A stretch of DNA of 62,643 nucleotides from Lachnospiraceae bacterium (lineage in GTDB: Bacteria > Bacillota > Clostridia > Lachnospirales > Lachnospiraceae): NCBI GenBank assembly GCA_017479285.1, contig JAFVCL010000058.1, positions 1 through 62,643 on the forward strand. Reading direction: 5' to 3'. A program made the position numbers and the translations under genes. The notes below the pieces were generated by a model. It ran no database searches. It saw only the letters and a list, made by a program, of their open reading frames with translations, and had not been told where the DNA came from. Below, one piece after another: positions 35,603-43,556 of the stretch; within the stretch, counting starts at the first letter, position 1, and each line of letters begins with the position of its first letter.

Positions 35603-36343
35603 ATGGGTTATCAGGAATTTACAATAGAAGGACGAAACGCGGTAATAGAGGCATTCAGGAGCGGCCGTGAGGTTGACAAGCTTTATATACTTGACGGGTG
35701 TCAGGACGGACCTGTCGCGACGATAAAAAGGGAAGCAAAAAAGCATGATACCCTTATTAAATTTGTTACAAAGGAAAGGCTTGACCAGCTCTCGGAAACC
35801 GGGAAGCACCAGGGGGTGATAGCGGTTATCGCCGCGTATGAGTATTCTACCGTTGAGGATATTCTTGAAAATGCCCGGAAGAAAAACGAGGCACCCTTTG
35901 TTTTCCTGCTGGATAACATCGAGGACCCACACAATCTCGGAGCAATAATCAGGACCGCAAATCTCGCGGGGGCTCATGGTGTTATAATCCCGAAAAACAG
36001 AGCTGCCGGACTTACCGCTACAGTGGCAAGAACAAGCGCGGGGGCACTTAATTACACTCCCGTGGCAAAGGTTACAAATCTTGCAAAGACCATCGAGGAA
36101 CTCAAAAAAGAGGGTATGTGGTTTGTATGTGCGGATATGGACGGAAAGGTCATGTACGATCTTGATCTTAAGGGCGCGATAGGCCTTGTTATCGGAAATG
36201 AGGGGGAGGGAGTCGGAAGGCTTGTAAAGGAAAAGTGCGATATGGTGGCGTCCATTCCCATGAAGGGCGATATCGATTCCCTTAACGCTTCGGTTGCCGC
36301 GGGAGTTCTCGCGTACGAGATTGTAAGACAGAGGATGTCATAG
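35603..36343 (+). CDS. rlmB: 23S rRNA (guanosine-2'-O-)-methyltransferase RlmB-type
   Basis: A 246-residue SpoU/TrmH-class enzyme. The N-terminal RNA-binding domain (GRNAVIEAFRSGREVDKLYI) precedes the knotted SPOUT domain with motif 1 DPHNLGAIIRTANLAG, motif 2 LVIGNEGEGV and motif 3 IPMKGDIDSLNASVAAGVLAYE. It uses S-adenosylmethionine to methylate a ribose in the 23S rRNA peptidyl-transferase region. The position after mrnC is conserved in Firmicutes. ATG 35603 follows GAAGGAAAG. Confidence 0.93.
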   Translation: MGYQEFTIEGRNAVIEAFRSGREVDKLYILDGCQDGPVATIKREAKKHDTLIKFVTKERLDQLSETGKHQGVIAVIAAYEYSTVEDILENARKKNEAPFVFLLDNIEDPHNLGAIIRTANLAGAHGVIIPKNRAAGLTATVARTSAGALNYTPVAKVTNLAKTIEELKKEGMWFVCADMDGKVMYDLDLKGAIGLVIGNEGEGVGRLVKEKCDMVASIPMKGDIDSLNASVAAGVLAYEIVRQRMS

Positions 36344-36348
36344 ATTAT

Positions 36349-36978
36349 ATGGTTAATGCGGAACAAAACAACAGATATGACAATATATCCGATGAGGAGC
36401 TTATAGCGAGGTACAGAGAGGGCGAGAGTGGGATCATCGACTACCTTATGGTGAAATACAAAAACCTTGTTTTAAGTAAAACAAGGTCTCTTTTTATACT
36501 GGGAGGAGAGACCGAGGACCTTATCCAGGAGGGGATGATCGGGCTTTTCCAGGCGGTAAACGATTACGATTTCGGGCGGGATGCCAGCTTCTTTACATTC
36601 GCGGATCTCTGTATCACGAGAAAGGTTTACAGCGCGGTAAAGGCCTCGAACGATAAGAAGCATTCCTTTCTTAACAACTACATATCCTTTTTCGGCTCGC
36701 AAAGTGATGAGGAGCAGGAAAAGCCTCTGGAACTCATCGAACAGCTCCCCGGGAATGAGAATACCGACCCGGAAAAATTTGTTCTCAACAGCGAACTGAT
36801 GGACGAGCTGGAAAGGGCGATAAGAGAACAGCTCACGCCGCTTGAGAGGGAGTGCTTCGGACTATATCTTACCGGTATGAAAAGCGGTGAGGTCGCAAGA
36901 GTTATCGGAAGAAGTGCCAAGGAAACCGACAACGCCATCCAGAGAGCGAAAAAGAAATTAAAGAAGATAAAGATATAA
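36349..36978 (+). CDS. sigH: RNA polymerase sigma-H factor
   Basis: A 209-residue sigma-70-family factor of the SigH type, which in Firmicutes controls early sporulation or competence genes. Region 2 is seen in GIIDYLMVKYKNLVLSKTR and DLIQEGMIGLFQAVNDYDFG, with FTFADLCITRKVYSAVK. Region 4 is LTPLERECFGLYLTGMKSGEVARVIG with the helix-turn-helix. It starts 6 bp after rlmB, so it is probably co-transcribed with the translation genes, as in Bacillus. Spore formation itself cannot be inferred from this gene alone. Confidence 0.92.
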   Translation: MVNAEQNNRYDNISDEELIARYREGESGIIDYLMVKYKNLVLSKTRSLFILGGETEDLIQEGMIGLFQAVNDYDFGRDASFFTFADLCITRKVYSAVKASNDKKHSFLNNYISFFGSQSDEEQEKPLELIEQLPGNENTDPEKFVLNSELMDELERAIREQLTPLERECFGLYLTGMKSGEVARVIGRSAKETDNAIQRAKKKLKKIKI

Positions 36979-37011
36979 AGAACAGACAGCAGTTTTATCA
37001 AGGATTTTAAA

Positions 37012-37830
37012 ATGTTTTACAGACAGGACTCCAGACAAAAGCATAACAGCGTGCCAATAACGCTTCTCGGGCTTATTCTCTGCATTGGAGCGGCTTTGGG
37101 TTTTACGGCTTTGGACGCGGATGCGGAGGAAAAAATAACAAGAAGTGTTTATATGTCCGAGTGGAATGCGCACCTTGCGGACCGTAACGACGAAGCCTGC
37201 ATATATTACGGACTTCTCGATGCGGTGGATGATAACGGGGACAGATTATATTCCGATGAGTTTATTATAGGCTTCCTTGCAAATATTGAGAGCGAAGGGT
37301 ATCTCGGAGTTGTTGAGTATGCTTTTTCCAGGGAGCATGCGTATGACTTTGCGCTGCCGAGCGGAAGAGTAACCATTGGATATTTAAGTGACATTAATTA
37401 TCTTATGGAGTGGACTACATCCGATGAGGGTTCGGAGAACGGTATTGCCAGGGGAAGCTGCGGTGTAAGCAGTGTTCAGTGGTCATACGGAAGAAGACTT
37501 CAGTATCTCGAGAGATTAAAGAATAATCTTGAGGGAAGATATGTTGTAACAAAAGCGGATCTTGCGAATACTGATATTGAGATGATACTGTATGAGCTTG
37601 AACCGGGTAGTAAATATTATAAAGCCGTTACAGAGGCCGTGGGGGAGAATGCAACCGCTTCCGACTACGCAGAGGCTTTCTGTGATTATTATTTCAAGCC
37701 CAAGAGTGCTGATTTTGATATGTCCCACAGGGGCGAGGAGTGCAGGGCGAGAAGAAATACGGCGCGCACATTGTGGAAAGTATTTACTTCTGAGGAGATG
37801 GTTTACAAGGAGATTACTTTTTCGGTATAA
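37012..37830 (+). CDS. secreted phage-tail-lysozyme-like protein
   Basis: A 272-residue protein with a signal anchor at about 15-40 (VPITLLGLILCIGAALGFTA). The mature part resembles the phage tail lysozyme fold (Phage_lysozyme2-like): a helix with a candidate catalytic Glu in FLANIESEG, a GVSSVQWSYGRRLQYLERL block where that family has its G-QWT-RR motif, and a C-terminal AEAFCDYYFKPKSADFDM. It is followed after a few bases by a YkuD-type gene, so the pair probably acts on cell wall. Whether it is active is uncertain because the motif around the Glu is loose. ATG 37012 follows AAGGATTTT. Confidence 0.55.
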   Translation: MFYRQDSRQKHNSVPITLLGLILCIGAALGFTALDADAEEKITRSVYMSEWNAHLADRNDEACIYYGLLDAVDDNGDRLYSDEFIIGFLANIESEGYLGVVEYAFSREHAYDFALPSGRVTIGYLSDINYLMEWTTSDEGSENGIARGSCGVSSVQWSYGRRLQYLERLKNNLEGRYVVTKADLANTDIEMILYELEPGSKYYKAVTEAVGENATASDYAEAFCDYYFKPKSADFDMSHRGEECRARRNTARTLWKVFTSEEMVYKEITFSV

Positions 37831-37859
37831 GTCTTTTGATCACCGATGAGTCCCTTTTT

Positions 37860-39350
37860 ATGAGCGATTTGGATTCTAAACTTAAAAAAAACAGAATATT
37901 GTCCTTTACCGCCTCCTTACTGAAGAGATTCGGAAGATTCTGCTTTACTCACGCGGCCGGTATTTCCGTGGGACTTGCGGCTGCCCTCTCTGCGGGTGTG
38001 CTTTTGCTGGTTCCCCTTAAGTACTATTACAGGGACCATCTCTTTTTAAACACCTGGGTGGATTCCCGTTATTATGCGGGATATACAAGACAGCGTGCGA
38101 TTGATGATTTAAACATACATTTTCCCGAGGCAAAAATAAAGATTATTCTTGAAGAGGGAGAAACTGAAATAAATATAAGCGAATATGTAAGCAGCTTTGA
38201 CTACACGGATCCTGTAGAAGAGCTTTTTTCCGCCCAGGAGGAAAAGTCTTTTATAAGGAGCTTTGGTCCTAAGAATTACCATATTGCCCCCAAGATGGAA
38301 TTTTCAGAGAAGCTTGACCAGCTTTGGGAGAAGCTCTCCGGAGATAATGTAAAGCATGGTTTTGACTATTATTATTCCGGATATAAAGGCTTTTTTATAT
38401 CGAATGACTCTTTAGGTCATGTGTTTGATTCCGGGAAAGCCTATGCCGCTCTAAGGGAGGCAATGAGAAGGCTTGATGAAAGCGTTGATCTTAGGGCCGG
38501 GGAGTTCTTTTATGACAAGGAACCGACAGAGGATGAGTTAAAACTGATGGAAGCCTTTGACAAGGTAAACGCGTACCAGACCGCCTCGATATATTATGAT
38601 ATGGGAGATGAGAAGATAAAGCTTACTCCGAGGCAGTTATGCAGTCTGCTTGTTATAGAGGACGGTTATCCGCTTGTTAACGATAAGGACTGCTTTGTTA
38701 TAGACGAGTCAAAGATACCCCGGGTAGCGGAGGAACTGTTTGAGCCCTACAATACTATTGATAAGGACAGGGAATTTAAGACTGTTTCCGGGCGGTATAT
38801 CAGTACGAGCTCAAGCGAATACGGTACCGAGATAAATATGCGCGCCGAGGAAAACTACTTAAACTATGCGGTAAGGCGTGTTGTTGCGGGAGAAAAAGAG
38901 ATCGGGAGCCGTGTTCCCGTTTACAATATTACCGCGAATAACAGGGGACTTAATGACATTGGTTATGACTATATAGAGGTTGATACCGGAAACCAGAAGC
39001 TGTATCTTATCGTGGACGGAGAATGTGCGCTTGAAGCGGATATAGTGACAGGACGGGACGGCCTTGAAACCCCCGATGGTCTTTTTACAGTATCGAGTAT
39101 GCAAAAAGACAGATTTTTGATAAAATACAATTATAATGTTTTTGTGAATTTCCAGATCGAGCTGTCCAATGGTTACAGCATTACAAACGCTATCTGGAGG
39201 GACGGATTCGGAGGGGATATTTATCACGAAAACGGCAGCGCCGGAAATATAGAGATGTCTTACGGGACAGCCCAGGAGCTGTACAATGCCTGCAGTGAAG
39301 GAATGCCCGTTATCGTATACGGCGAGGCGGAGATTATAACGGATCAATAA
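37860..39350 (+). CDS. L,D-transpeptidase (YkuD) homologue lacking catalytic His/Cys
   Basis: About 496 residues from ATG 37860 (TTG 37836 is an alternative). There is a cytoplasmic stub, one span (about 40-60), a long extracellular PG_binding_4-like region and a C-terminal YkuD domain (DYIEVDTGNQKLYLIVDGE, IVTGRDGLETPDGLFTV, NAIWRDGFGGDIYHENGS). Where active enzymes read NGSHGCxNM, this one reads NGSAGNIEM: the His is Ala461 and the nucleophile Cys is Asn463. It cannot form the acyl-enzyme and is probably a peptidoglycan-binding scaffold or regulator. It sits 30 bp after the lysozyme-like gene. Confidence 0.85.
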   Translation: MSDLDSKLKKNRILSFTASLLKRFGRFCFTHAAGISVGLAAALSAGVLLLVPLKYYYRDHLFLNTWVDSRYYAGYTRQRAIDDLNIHFPEAKIKIILEEGETEINISEYVSSFDYTDPVEELFSAQEEKSFIRSFGPKNYHIAPKMEFSEKLDQLWEKLSGDNVKHGFDYYYSGYKGFFISNDSLGHVFDSGKAYAALREAMRRLDESVDLRAGEFFYDKEPTEDELKLMEAFDKVNAYQTASIYYDMGDEKIKLTPRQLCSLLVIEDGYPLVNDKDCFVIDESKIPRVAEELFEPYNTIDKDREFKTVSGRYISTSSSEYGTEINMRAEENYLNYAVRRVVAGEKEIGSRVPVYNITANNRGLNDIGYDYIEVDTGNQKLYLIVDGECALEADIVTGRDGLETPDGLFTVSSMQKDRFLIKYNYNVFVNFQIELSNGYSITNAIWRDGFGGDIYHENGSAGNIEMSYGTAQELYNACSEGMPVIVYGEAEIITDQ

Positions 39351-39408
39351 TTGAATAAAGGCAAAATATTTATAAACCTGCAAATAAATTTTAAGAAGGA
39401 GAAATGGT

Positions 39409-40398
39409 ATGAAAGTATTATTTTACGCAGCAAAAATCTATGACAAGAAATCATTCGGACCTGTGAATGAGAAATTTCCCGAGGTTCAGATCGAGTATAT
39501 CGATCATGAGCTCGAGCCCAGAACCGCTTCACTTGCGGAGGGTTATGACGGAATCTGTGCATTCGTAAGTGCCGATGTGGGAGCGGAGACTCTTCAGATA
39601 CTTCACGACGGAGGCGTTAAATTCGTTCTTATGAGATGCGCCGGATTCAATAATGTGGATGTCGAGAAGGCAAAGGAGCTGGGAATCGTTGTTAAGCGAG
39701 TACCCGGATATTCACCCGAGTCTGTTGCCGAGCTTGCGATGGGTCTTGCACTCGCGGTAAACAGAAGACTTTACAAGGCATATAATAAGGTTCGTGAGAA
39801 TGATTACACTCTCAAGGGATTGAGAGGTGTCAATTTCTACAAGAAGACTGCGGGAATTGTCGGAACCGGTAAGATAGGCGCAGCCATGGCGAGGATCTGC
39901 AGAGGCTTCGGTATGAGAGTTATCGCCTATGATGTGTATGAGAATCCCTCCCTTAAGGATTTCGTCGAGTATGTAAGCCTTGACGAGCTTCTTGCGCAGA
40001 GTGACCTTATTTCACTTCACTGCCCTCTTATGGACAATACCTATCATATGATAAATCTTGAGAGCATCAAGAAGATGAAGGACGGAGTTATTCTTGTCAA
40101 TACATCAAGAGGTGCCCTTGTAGATACGGACGAGCTTATCGAGGGAATCCGCCTTAATAAGTTCCTCGGCGTGGGTCTTGATGTGTACGAGGAGGAGACA
40201 GGTAATGTTTACGAGGACAGATCCGATGAGATCATGGCACACTCCGTTACCGCAAGACTTCTTTCATTCCCCAATGTAATGATAACCTCACATCAGGGCT
40301 TCTACACAATGGAAGCTCTCGCATCCATCGCCGAGACCACACTGCAGAATGCCATGGATGCCGCAAACGGGGTTTCTACAGGAAATGATATCGCGTAA
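39409..40398 (+). CDS. D-2-hydroxyacid dehydrogenase, D-lactate dehydrogenase type
   Basis: A 329-residue NAD-dependent dehydrogenase. The substrate domain contains MRCAGFNNVDV and VPGYSPESVAELAMGL. The nucleotide fold is GIVGTGKIGAAMARI, and the catalytic residues are Arg in NTSRGALVDT, Glu in GLDVYEEE and His in ITSHQGFYT. The length and the RCAGFNNVD motif match fermentative D-LDH, which reduces pyruvate to D-lactate; a related 2-ketoacid is possible. ATG 39409 has AAGGAGAAA in front. A fermentative anaerobe fits this gene. Confidence 0.9.
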   Translation: MKVLFYAAKIYDKKSFGPVNEKFPEVQIEYIDHELEPRTASLAEGYDGICAFVSADVGAETLQILHDGGVKFVLMRCAGFNNVDVEKAKELGIVVKRVPGYSPESVAELAMGLALAVNRRLYKAYNKVRENDYTLKGLRGVNFYKKTAGIVGTGKIGAAMARICRGFGMRVIAYDVYENPSLKDFVEYVSLDELLAQSDLISLHCPLMDNTYHMINLESIKKMKDGVILVNTSRGALVDTDELIEGIRLNKFLGVGLDVYEEETGNVYEDRSDEIMAHSVTARLLSFPNVMITSHQGFYTMEALASIAETTLQNAMDAANGVSTGNDIA

Positions 40399-40415
40399 TA
40401 TCCAAGGGCTATGAT

Positions 40416-41894
40416 ATGAAAAAAGAGATTACATTGTTACATGCCAATGACATACACGGACAGCTCTTTTTCACTGTCAATGAGGAATGTGAGATCATGG
40501 GCGGTATTTCTCTGCTCTCGGGCTATGTTAAAAAGACGAGGGCAGAGCGCCCGACCTTCTTCGGAATATGCGGTGATGTGCTTCAGGAGGATATCTGGGG
40601 GAGCGATTACAAGGGAACCAATACGGTTGAGCTTATCAACTATATAAAGCCCGACGCCCTTTCATTAGGTAACCATGAGCTCGATTACGGTATAGCACAT
40701 CTGCTTATTTTTAAAGAATGTGTCGAAGCACCTACACTGTGTGCGAACCTGAATGTGTCATACCTGGGACAGAAACTCTTTAAGCCGAGTCTTGTTTACG
40801 ATATTGACGGTGTTAAGATACTCTTTATCGGGGTACTTCCGAAGGCCTTCTTCAACAAGATAATGTCAGACGAATTCTGCCGCAATTCCCTTACTTATGT
40901 TGAAACCTATGATGCAATAAGAGAGGAGATCAGGGCACATGAGGATGAGCATATAGATCTGACTGTCCTTATGTCCCACTACGGTATCGAGGGTGACAGA
41001 ACCCTGGCGGAGAATATGCCGGAGGATATCCATATAGATCTTATACTCGGCGGTCATTCCCATATCAATATGGATGAAGCGGAGGTTATAGGAGGTATTC
41101 CTATCGCGCAGTCAAGCTACGGAACAACCCATATCGGACGGTTTGATCTTACGGTCGATACTGACAGGGGAGGTATATGTGACTGGAAGTGGGAGAGGGT
41201 TGAGCTTAGCGAGAAGGTCTGCGATTTTGATCTTGGGGTCGATGAACTGGCGGACAGGATCGTCTTTAAGACAAAGCCAAAGACGGACAATGAGCTCATA
41301 TGCCGATTTAAGGAGCAGTACGAGCATAAGAGCAGAGTCCTTGAGACACAGCTGGGAGATATAATAGCAGATACCTTTGCAAAGATTTATCCGGTGGATT
41401 TTACGATTATACAATCGGGGAGCCTTAGGAGAACGGAGTGCGGACCCGAGGTTACCGAAAAGGATCTCTCGGAGCTGTATCCCTTTGATGACAGGTTTGT
41501 GATGGTGGATCTTACCGGAAAAGAGATCAGGGAAGCGTTTGAGTATCTGTTTTCGTTAAAGCCCGACGGCTCGGTCATGAACGGAACCTTCCAGTACAGT
41601 GAGGGCTTCAGGCTTGTTGTGGATGCCGACGACTGCTGGAATAAGGGCTGCAGGATAGAGGAGCTAAGCTTTAAGGGAAAGCCCTTTGAGGATGACAAGA
41701 CCTATCGAGTGGGGATGACAAGAAACTGCGCGAACAGCACCTTCAGATACTTTTCTATCGTGCTCGGACCGGAGAGACAAAAGACTGTCTCGCTTTCGAC
41801 ATATAACGAGCTTGCCTCTTATTTTTTAAAAAAACCCGAACCTATAGAGGCTCCAAAGCAGGGCAGATTCGTAATGAAGAATTTTAAGGGATAA
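40416..41894 (+). CDS. 5'-nucleotidase/UDP-sugar hydrolase family metallophosphatase
   Basis: A 492-residue two-domain enzyme. The calcineurin-like N-terminal domain has HANDIHGQLF, GICGDVLQED, SLGNHELDYG, LMSHYGIEGD and LGGHSHINM, which hold the two metals. The C-terminal 5_nucleotid_C domain has the substrate-stacking region (SLRRTECGPEVTEKDL, EGFRLVVD). Unlike the usual periplasmic or wall-anchored forms it has no signal peptide or LPXTG tail, so it is likely cytoplasmic. It starts 17 bp after the dehydrogenase gene, probably in the same transcript. Confidence 0.88.
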   Translation: MKKEITLLHANDIHGQLFFTVNEECEIMGGISLLSGYVKKTRAERPTFFGICGDVLQEDIWGSDYKGTNTVELINYIKPDALSLGNHELDYGIAHLLIFKECVEAPTLCANLNVSYLGQKLFKPSLVYDIDGVKILFIGVLPKAFFNKIMSDEFCRNSLTYVETYDAIREEIRAHEDEHIDLTVLMSHYGIEGDRTLAENMPEDIHIDLILGGHSHINMDEAEVIGGIPIAQSSYGTTHIGRFDLTVDTDRGGICDWKWERVELSEKVCDFDLGVDELADRIVFKTKPKTDNELICRFKEQYEHKSRVLETQLGDIIADTFAKIYPVDFTIIQSGSLRRTECGPEVTEKDLSELYPFDDRFVMVDLTGKEIREAFEYLFSLKPDGSVMNGTFQYSEGFRLVVDADDCWNKGCRIEELSFKGKPFEDDKTYRVGMTRNCANSTFRYFSIVLGPERQKTVSLSTYNELASYFLKKPEPIEAPKQGRFVMKNFKG

Positions 41895-41911
41895 ATATTT
41901 TAAAATTTGTG

Positions 41912-41940
41912 TTGACATTAGGCATTTAATTTGTTAATAT
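41912..41940 (+). promoter_or_regulatory. sigma-A promoter of tRNA-Thr
   Basis: TTGACA at 41912-41917, a 17-bp spacer and TAATAT at 41935-41940. A short palindrome GTTGC-N6-GCAAC (41949-41964) follows in the leader. Confidence 0.8.
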
Positions 41941-41968
41941 AATCGTCGGTTGCTTAATTGCAACGCAA

Positions 41969-42041
41969 GCTGATGTGGCTCAGTCGGTAGAGCGTCGCCT
42001 TGGTAAGGCGGAGGTCACGGGTCCGATTCCCGTCATCAGCT
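41969..42041 (+). tRNA. tRNA-Thr (GGT)
   Basis: A 73-nt cloverleaf. The acceptor stem pairs GCTGATG (41969-41975) with CATCAGC (42034-42040), discriminator T 42041. The D-arm contains GGCTCAGTCGGTAGAGC, the anticodon loop reads TTGGTAA so the anticodon is GGT, and the T-loop is GTCCGATTC. CCA is not encoded. A run of eight T immediately follows and may end transcription. A strong promoter lies just upstream. Confidence 0.95.
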
Positions 42042-42113
42042 TTTTTTTATTTTCCGAAAGCAGTATGGCTTTCTTTCCCGGTTTTTATTGAATATGTTTT
42101 GGAGTAATTAATT

Positions 42114-43436
42114 GTGAGTTTCGTGCAGATAAATTTTCTTTTTATTTTTCTGCCCGTTTATATATTAGCTTTAAGAGTACTACCTATAAAATTTCAAAAG
42201 ATCCTTCTGGTTTTAGGGGGAATACTTTTCTATGCTTTAGGGCAGAAAGGTCTTGTTTACGCATTGGTGGCATCTGTGGCGTTTAACTTCGGTCTGCACA
42301 GGTGGATTTCCTATGTGAAGAATAAAATACCGCTTTTGATCATTACGGTTGGCATGAATGCCGGCCTTCTTGTGTTGTGCAAAATATTCGGTTTTCTGCC
42401 TCTGGGAGTGTCATTCTACACTTTCCAGATCATTTCATTACAGATTGACTTAAAAGATGAGAAAACCGCTTTTGATGATTTTGCGGTAATGGCACTGTAC
42501 CTTCCAAAGCTTGTTATGGGTCCGCTTGTAAGATACGGGGATTACAGGGAAGTCCTTTCAAAGGCAAAAAGTGAGAGGCTGGTAACTCTCGCGGGAGTGG
42601 AAGAGGGACTTAAGCTCTTTACAGCCGGGCTGTTTTTGAAGGTTGTAATAGCGGACAATCTTGCGACGCTCTGGAACAGCATAAGTATCGCGGGTGCCGC
42701 GGGAATCACGACATCGGTTGCATGGCTCGGTGCCGTAACCTACACTATAGAGCTGTATATGGATTTCTGGGGGTATTCGCTTATGGCGGTGGCCCTTGGA
42801 AAAATGTTCGGAATGCCCCTTCCGGAGAACTTTAACGAGCCCTATTCTTCAAGGTCTGTGGGGGAATTCTGGAGAAGATGGCATATCACTCTCGGAGCGT
42901 GGTTCAGGGATTATATCTTTATTCCCCTGGGAGGAAGCAGAAAGGGTGCTTTTAGAAATATCCTAAATCTATTTATCGTCTGGCTCATAACCGGGATATG
43001 GCATGGCTGGGGCATTAATTTCCTTGTCTGGAGCGGGATGCTCTTTCTTTTGATAGTGCTTGAGAAATTTACTCCCCTCGGAAAAATAACGAAGATAAAG
43101 GGGCTTGGAAATATATACCTTATATTCGTCATAATAATAAGCTGGGTCGTTTTTGCCATCAAAACACCCTCCGAGCTTCTTAACTATCTTAAATGTATGT
43201 TTGGAATCGCGGTTGAAAACGCATCTCCCGCCAAACGCCAGTTTATCAGGTTTATAAGGACATACTGGTATCTTCTCGCAGGGGGAGCATTTATGATGAC
43301 TCCCCTCCCCCGGAAGATTTATACAAGATTTTCAAAGAAGATATGGATGGTATTGCTCCTTGCATTAATGTTTGCCATATCCGTTTATTTTATTATCCAG
43401 GGCAAGGGGAATGTGTTTATGTACTATGCATTCTGA
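42114..43436 (+). CDS. MBOAT-family O-acyltransferase (AlgI/DltB/PatA-like)
   Basis: A 440-residue multi-pass membrane acyltransferase. Motifs are QINFLFIFLPVYI at the start, PLGVSFYTFQIISLQID, the active-site block FWRRWHITLGAWFRDYIFIPLGGSR and the catalytic His in TGIWHGWGINFLVW. These enzymes move an acyl group across the membrane to a surface polymer with an SGNH partner, and such a partner is the next gene. The acceptor (wall teichoic acid, exopolysaccharide or peptidoglycan) is unknown. The start is GTG 42114 with GGAG about nine bases upstream. Confidence 0.9.
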   Translation: MSFVQINFLFIFLPVYILALRVLPIKFQKILLVLGGILFYALGQKGLVYALVASVAFNFGLHRWISYVKNKIPLLIITVGMNAGLLVLCKIFGFLPLGVSFYTFQIISLQIDLKDEKTAFDDFAVMALYLPKLVMGPLVRYGDYREVLSKAKSERLVTLAGVEEGLKLFTAGLFLKVVIADNLATLWNSISIAGAAGITTSVAWLGAVTYTIELYMDFWGYSLMAVALGKMFGMPLPENFNEPYSSRSVGEFWRRWHITLGAWFRDYIFIPLGGSRKGAFRNILNLFIVWLITGIWHGWGINFLVWSGMLFLLIVLEKFTPLGKITKIKGLGNIYLIFVIIISWVVFAIKTPSELLNYLKCMFGIAVENASPAKRQFIRFIRTYWYLLAGGAFMMTPLPRKIYTRFSKKIWMVLLLALMFAISVYFIIQGKGNVFMYYAF

Positions 43437-43488
43437 TATCTGTCCGGGAGCGTGGAGCTTTCATCGCGGATAAAAATCCAGGTGCGCG

Positions 43489-43556
43489 TTGTATGGAAAT
43501 TCAGAGGTGAACTCTAAAAACATTGTATGGATATTCAGAGGTGAACTGCAAAAACA
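43489..43556 (+). repeat. 34-bp tandem duplication carrying the ribosome site
   Basis: Copy 1 (43489-43522) and copy 2 (43523-43556) differ at about three bases. Each contains AGAGGTGAACT and AAAAACA. The second copy sets the ATG at 43556 used by the SGNH gene; the first ends in ACATTG. Confidence 0.75.

Noticed and set aside
43489-43556. CRISPR-like direct repeats
   Set aside because: Only two abutting copies without spacers; a simple tandem duplication.
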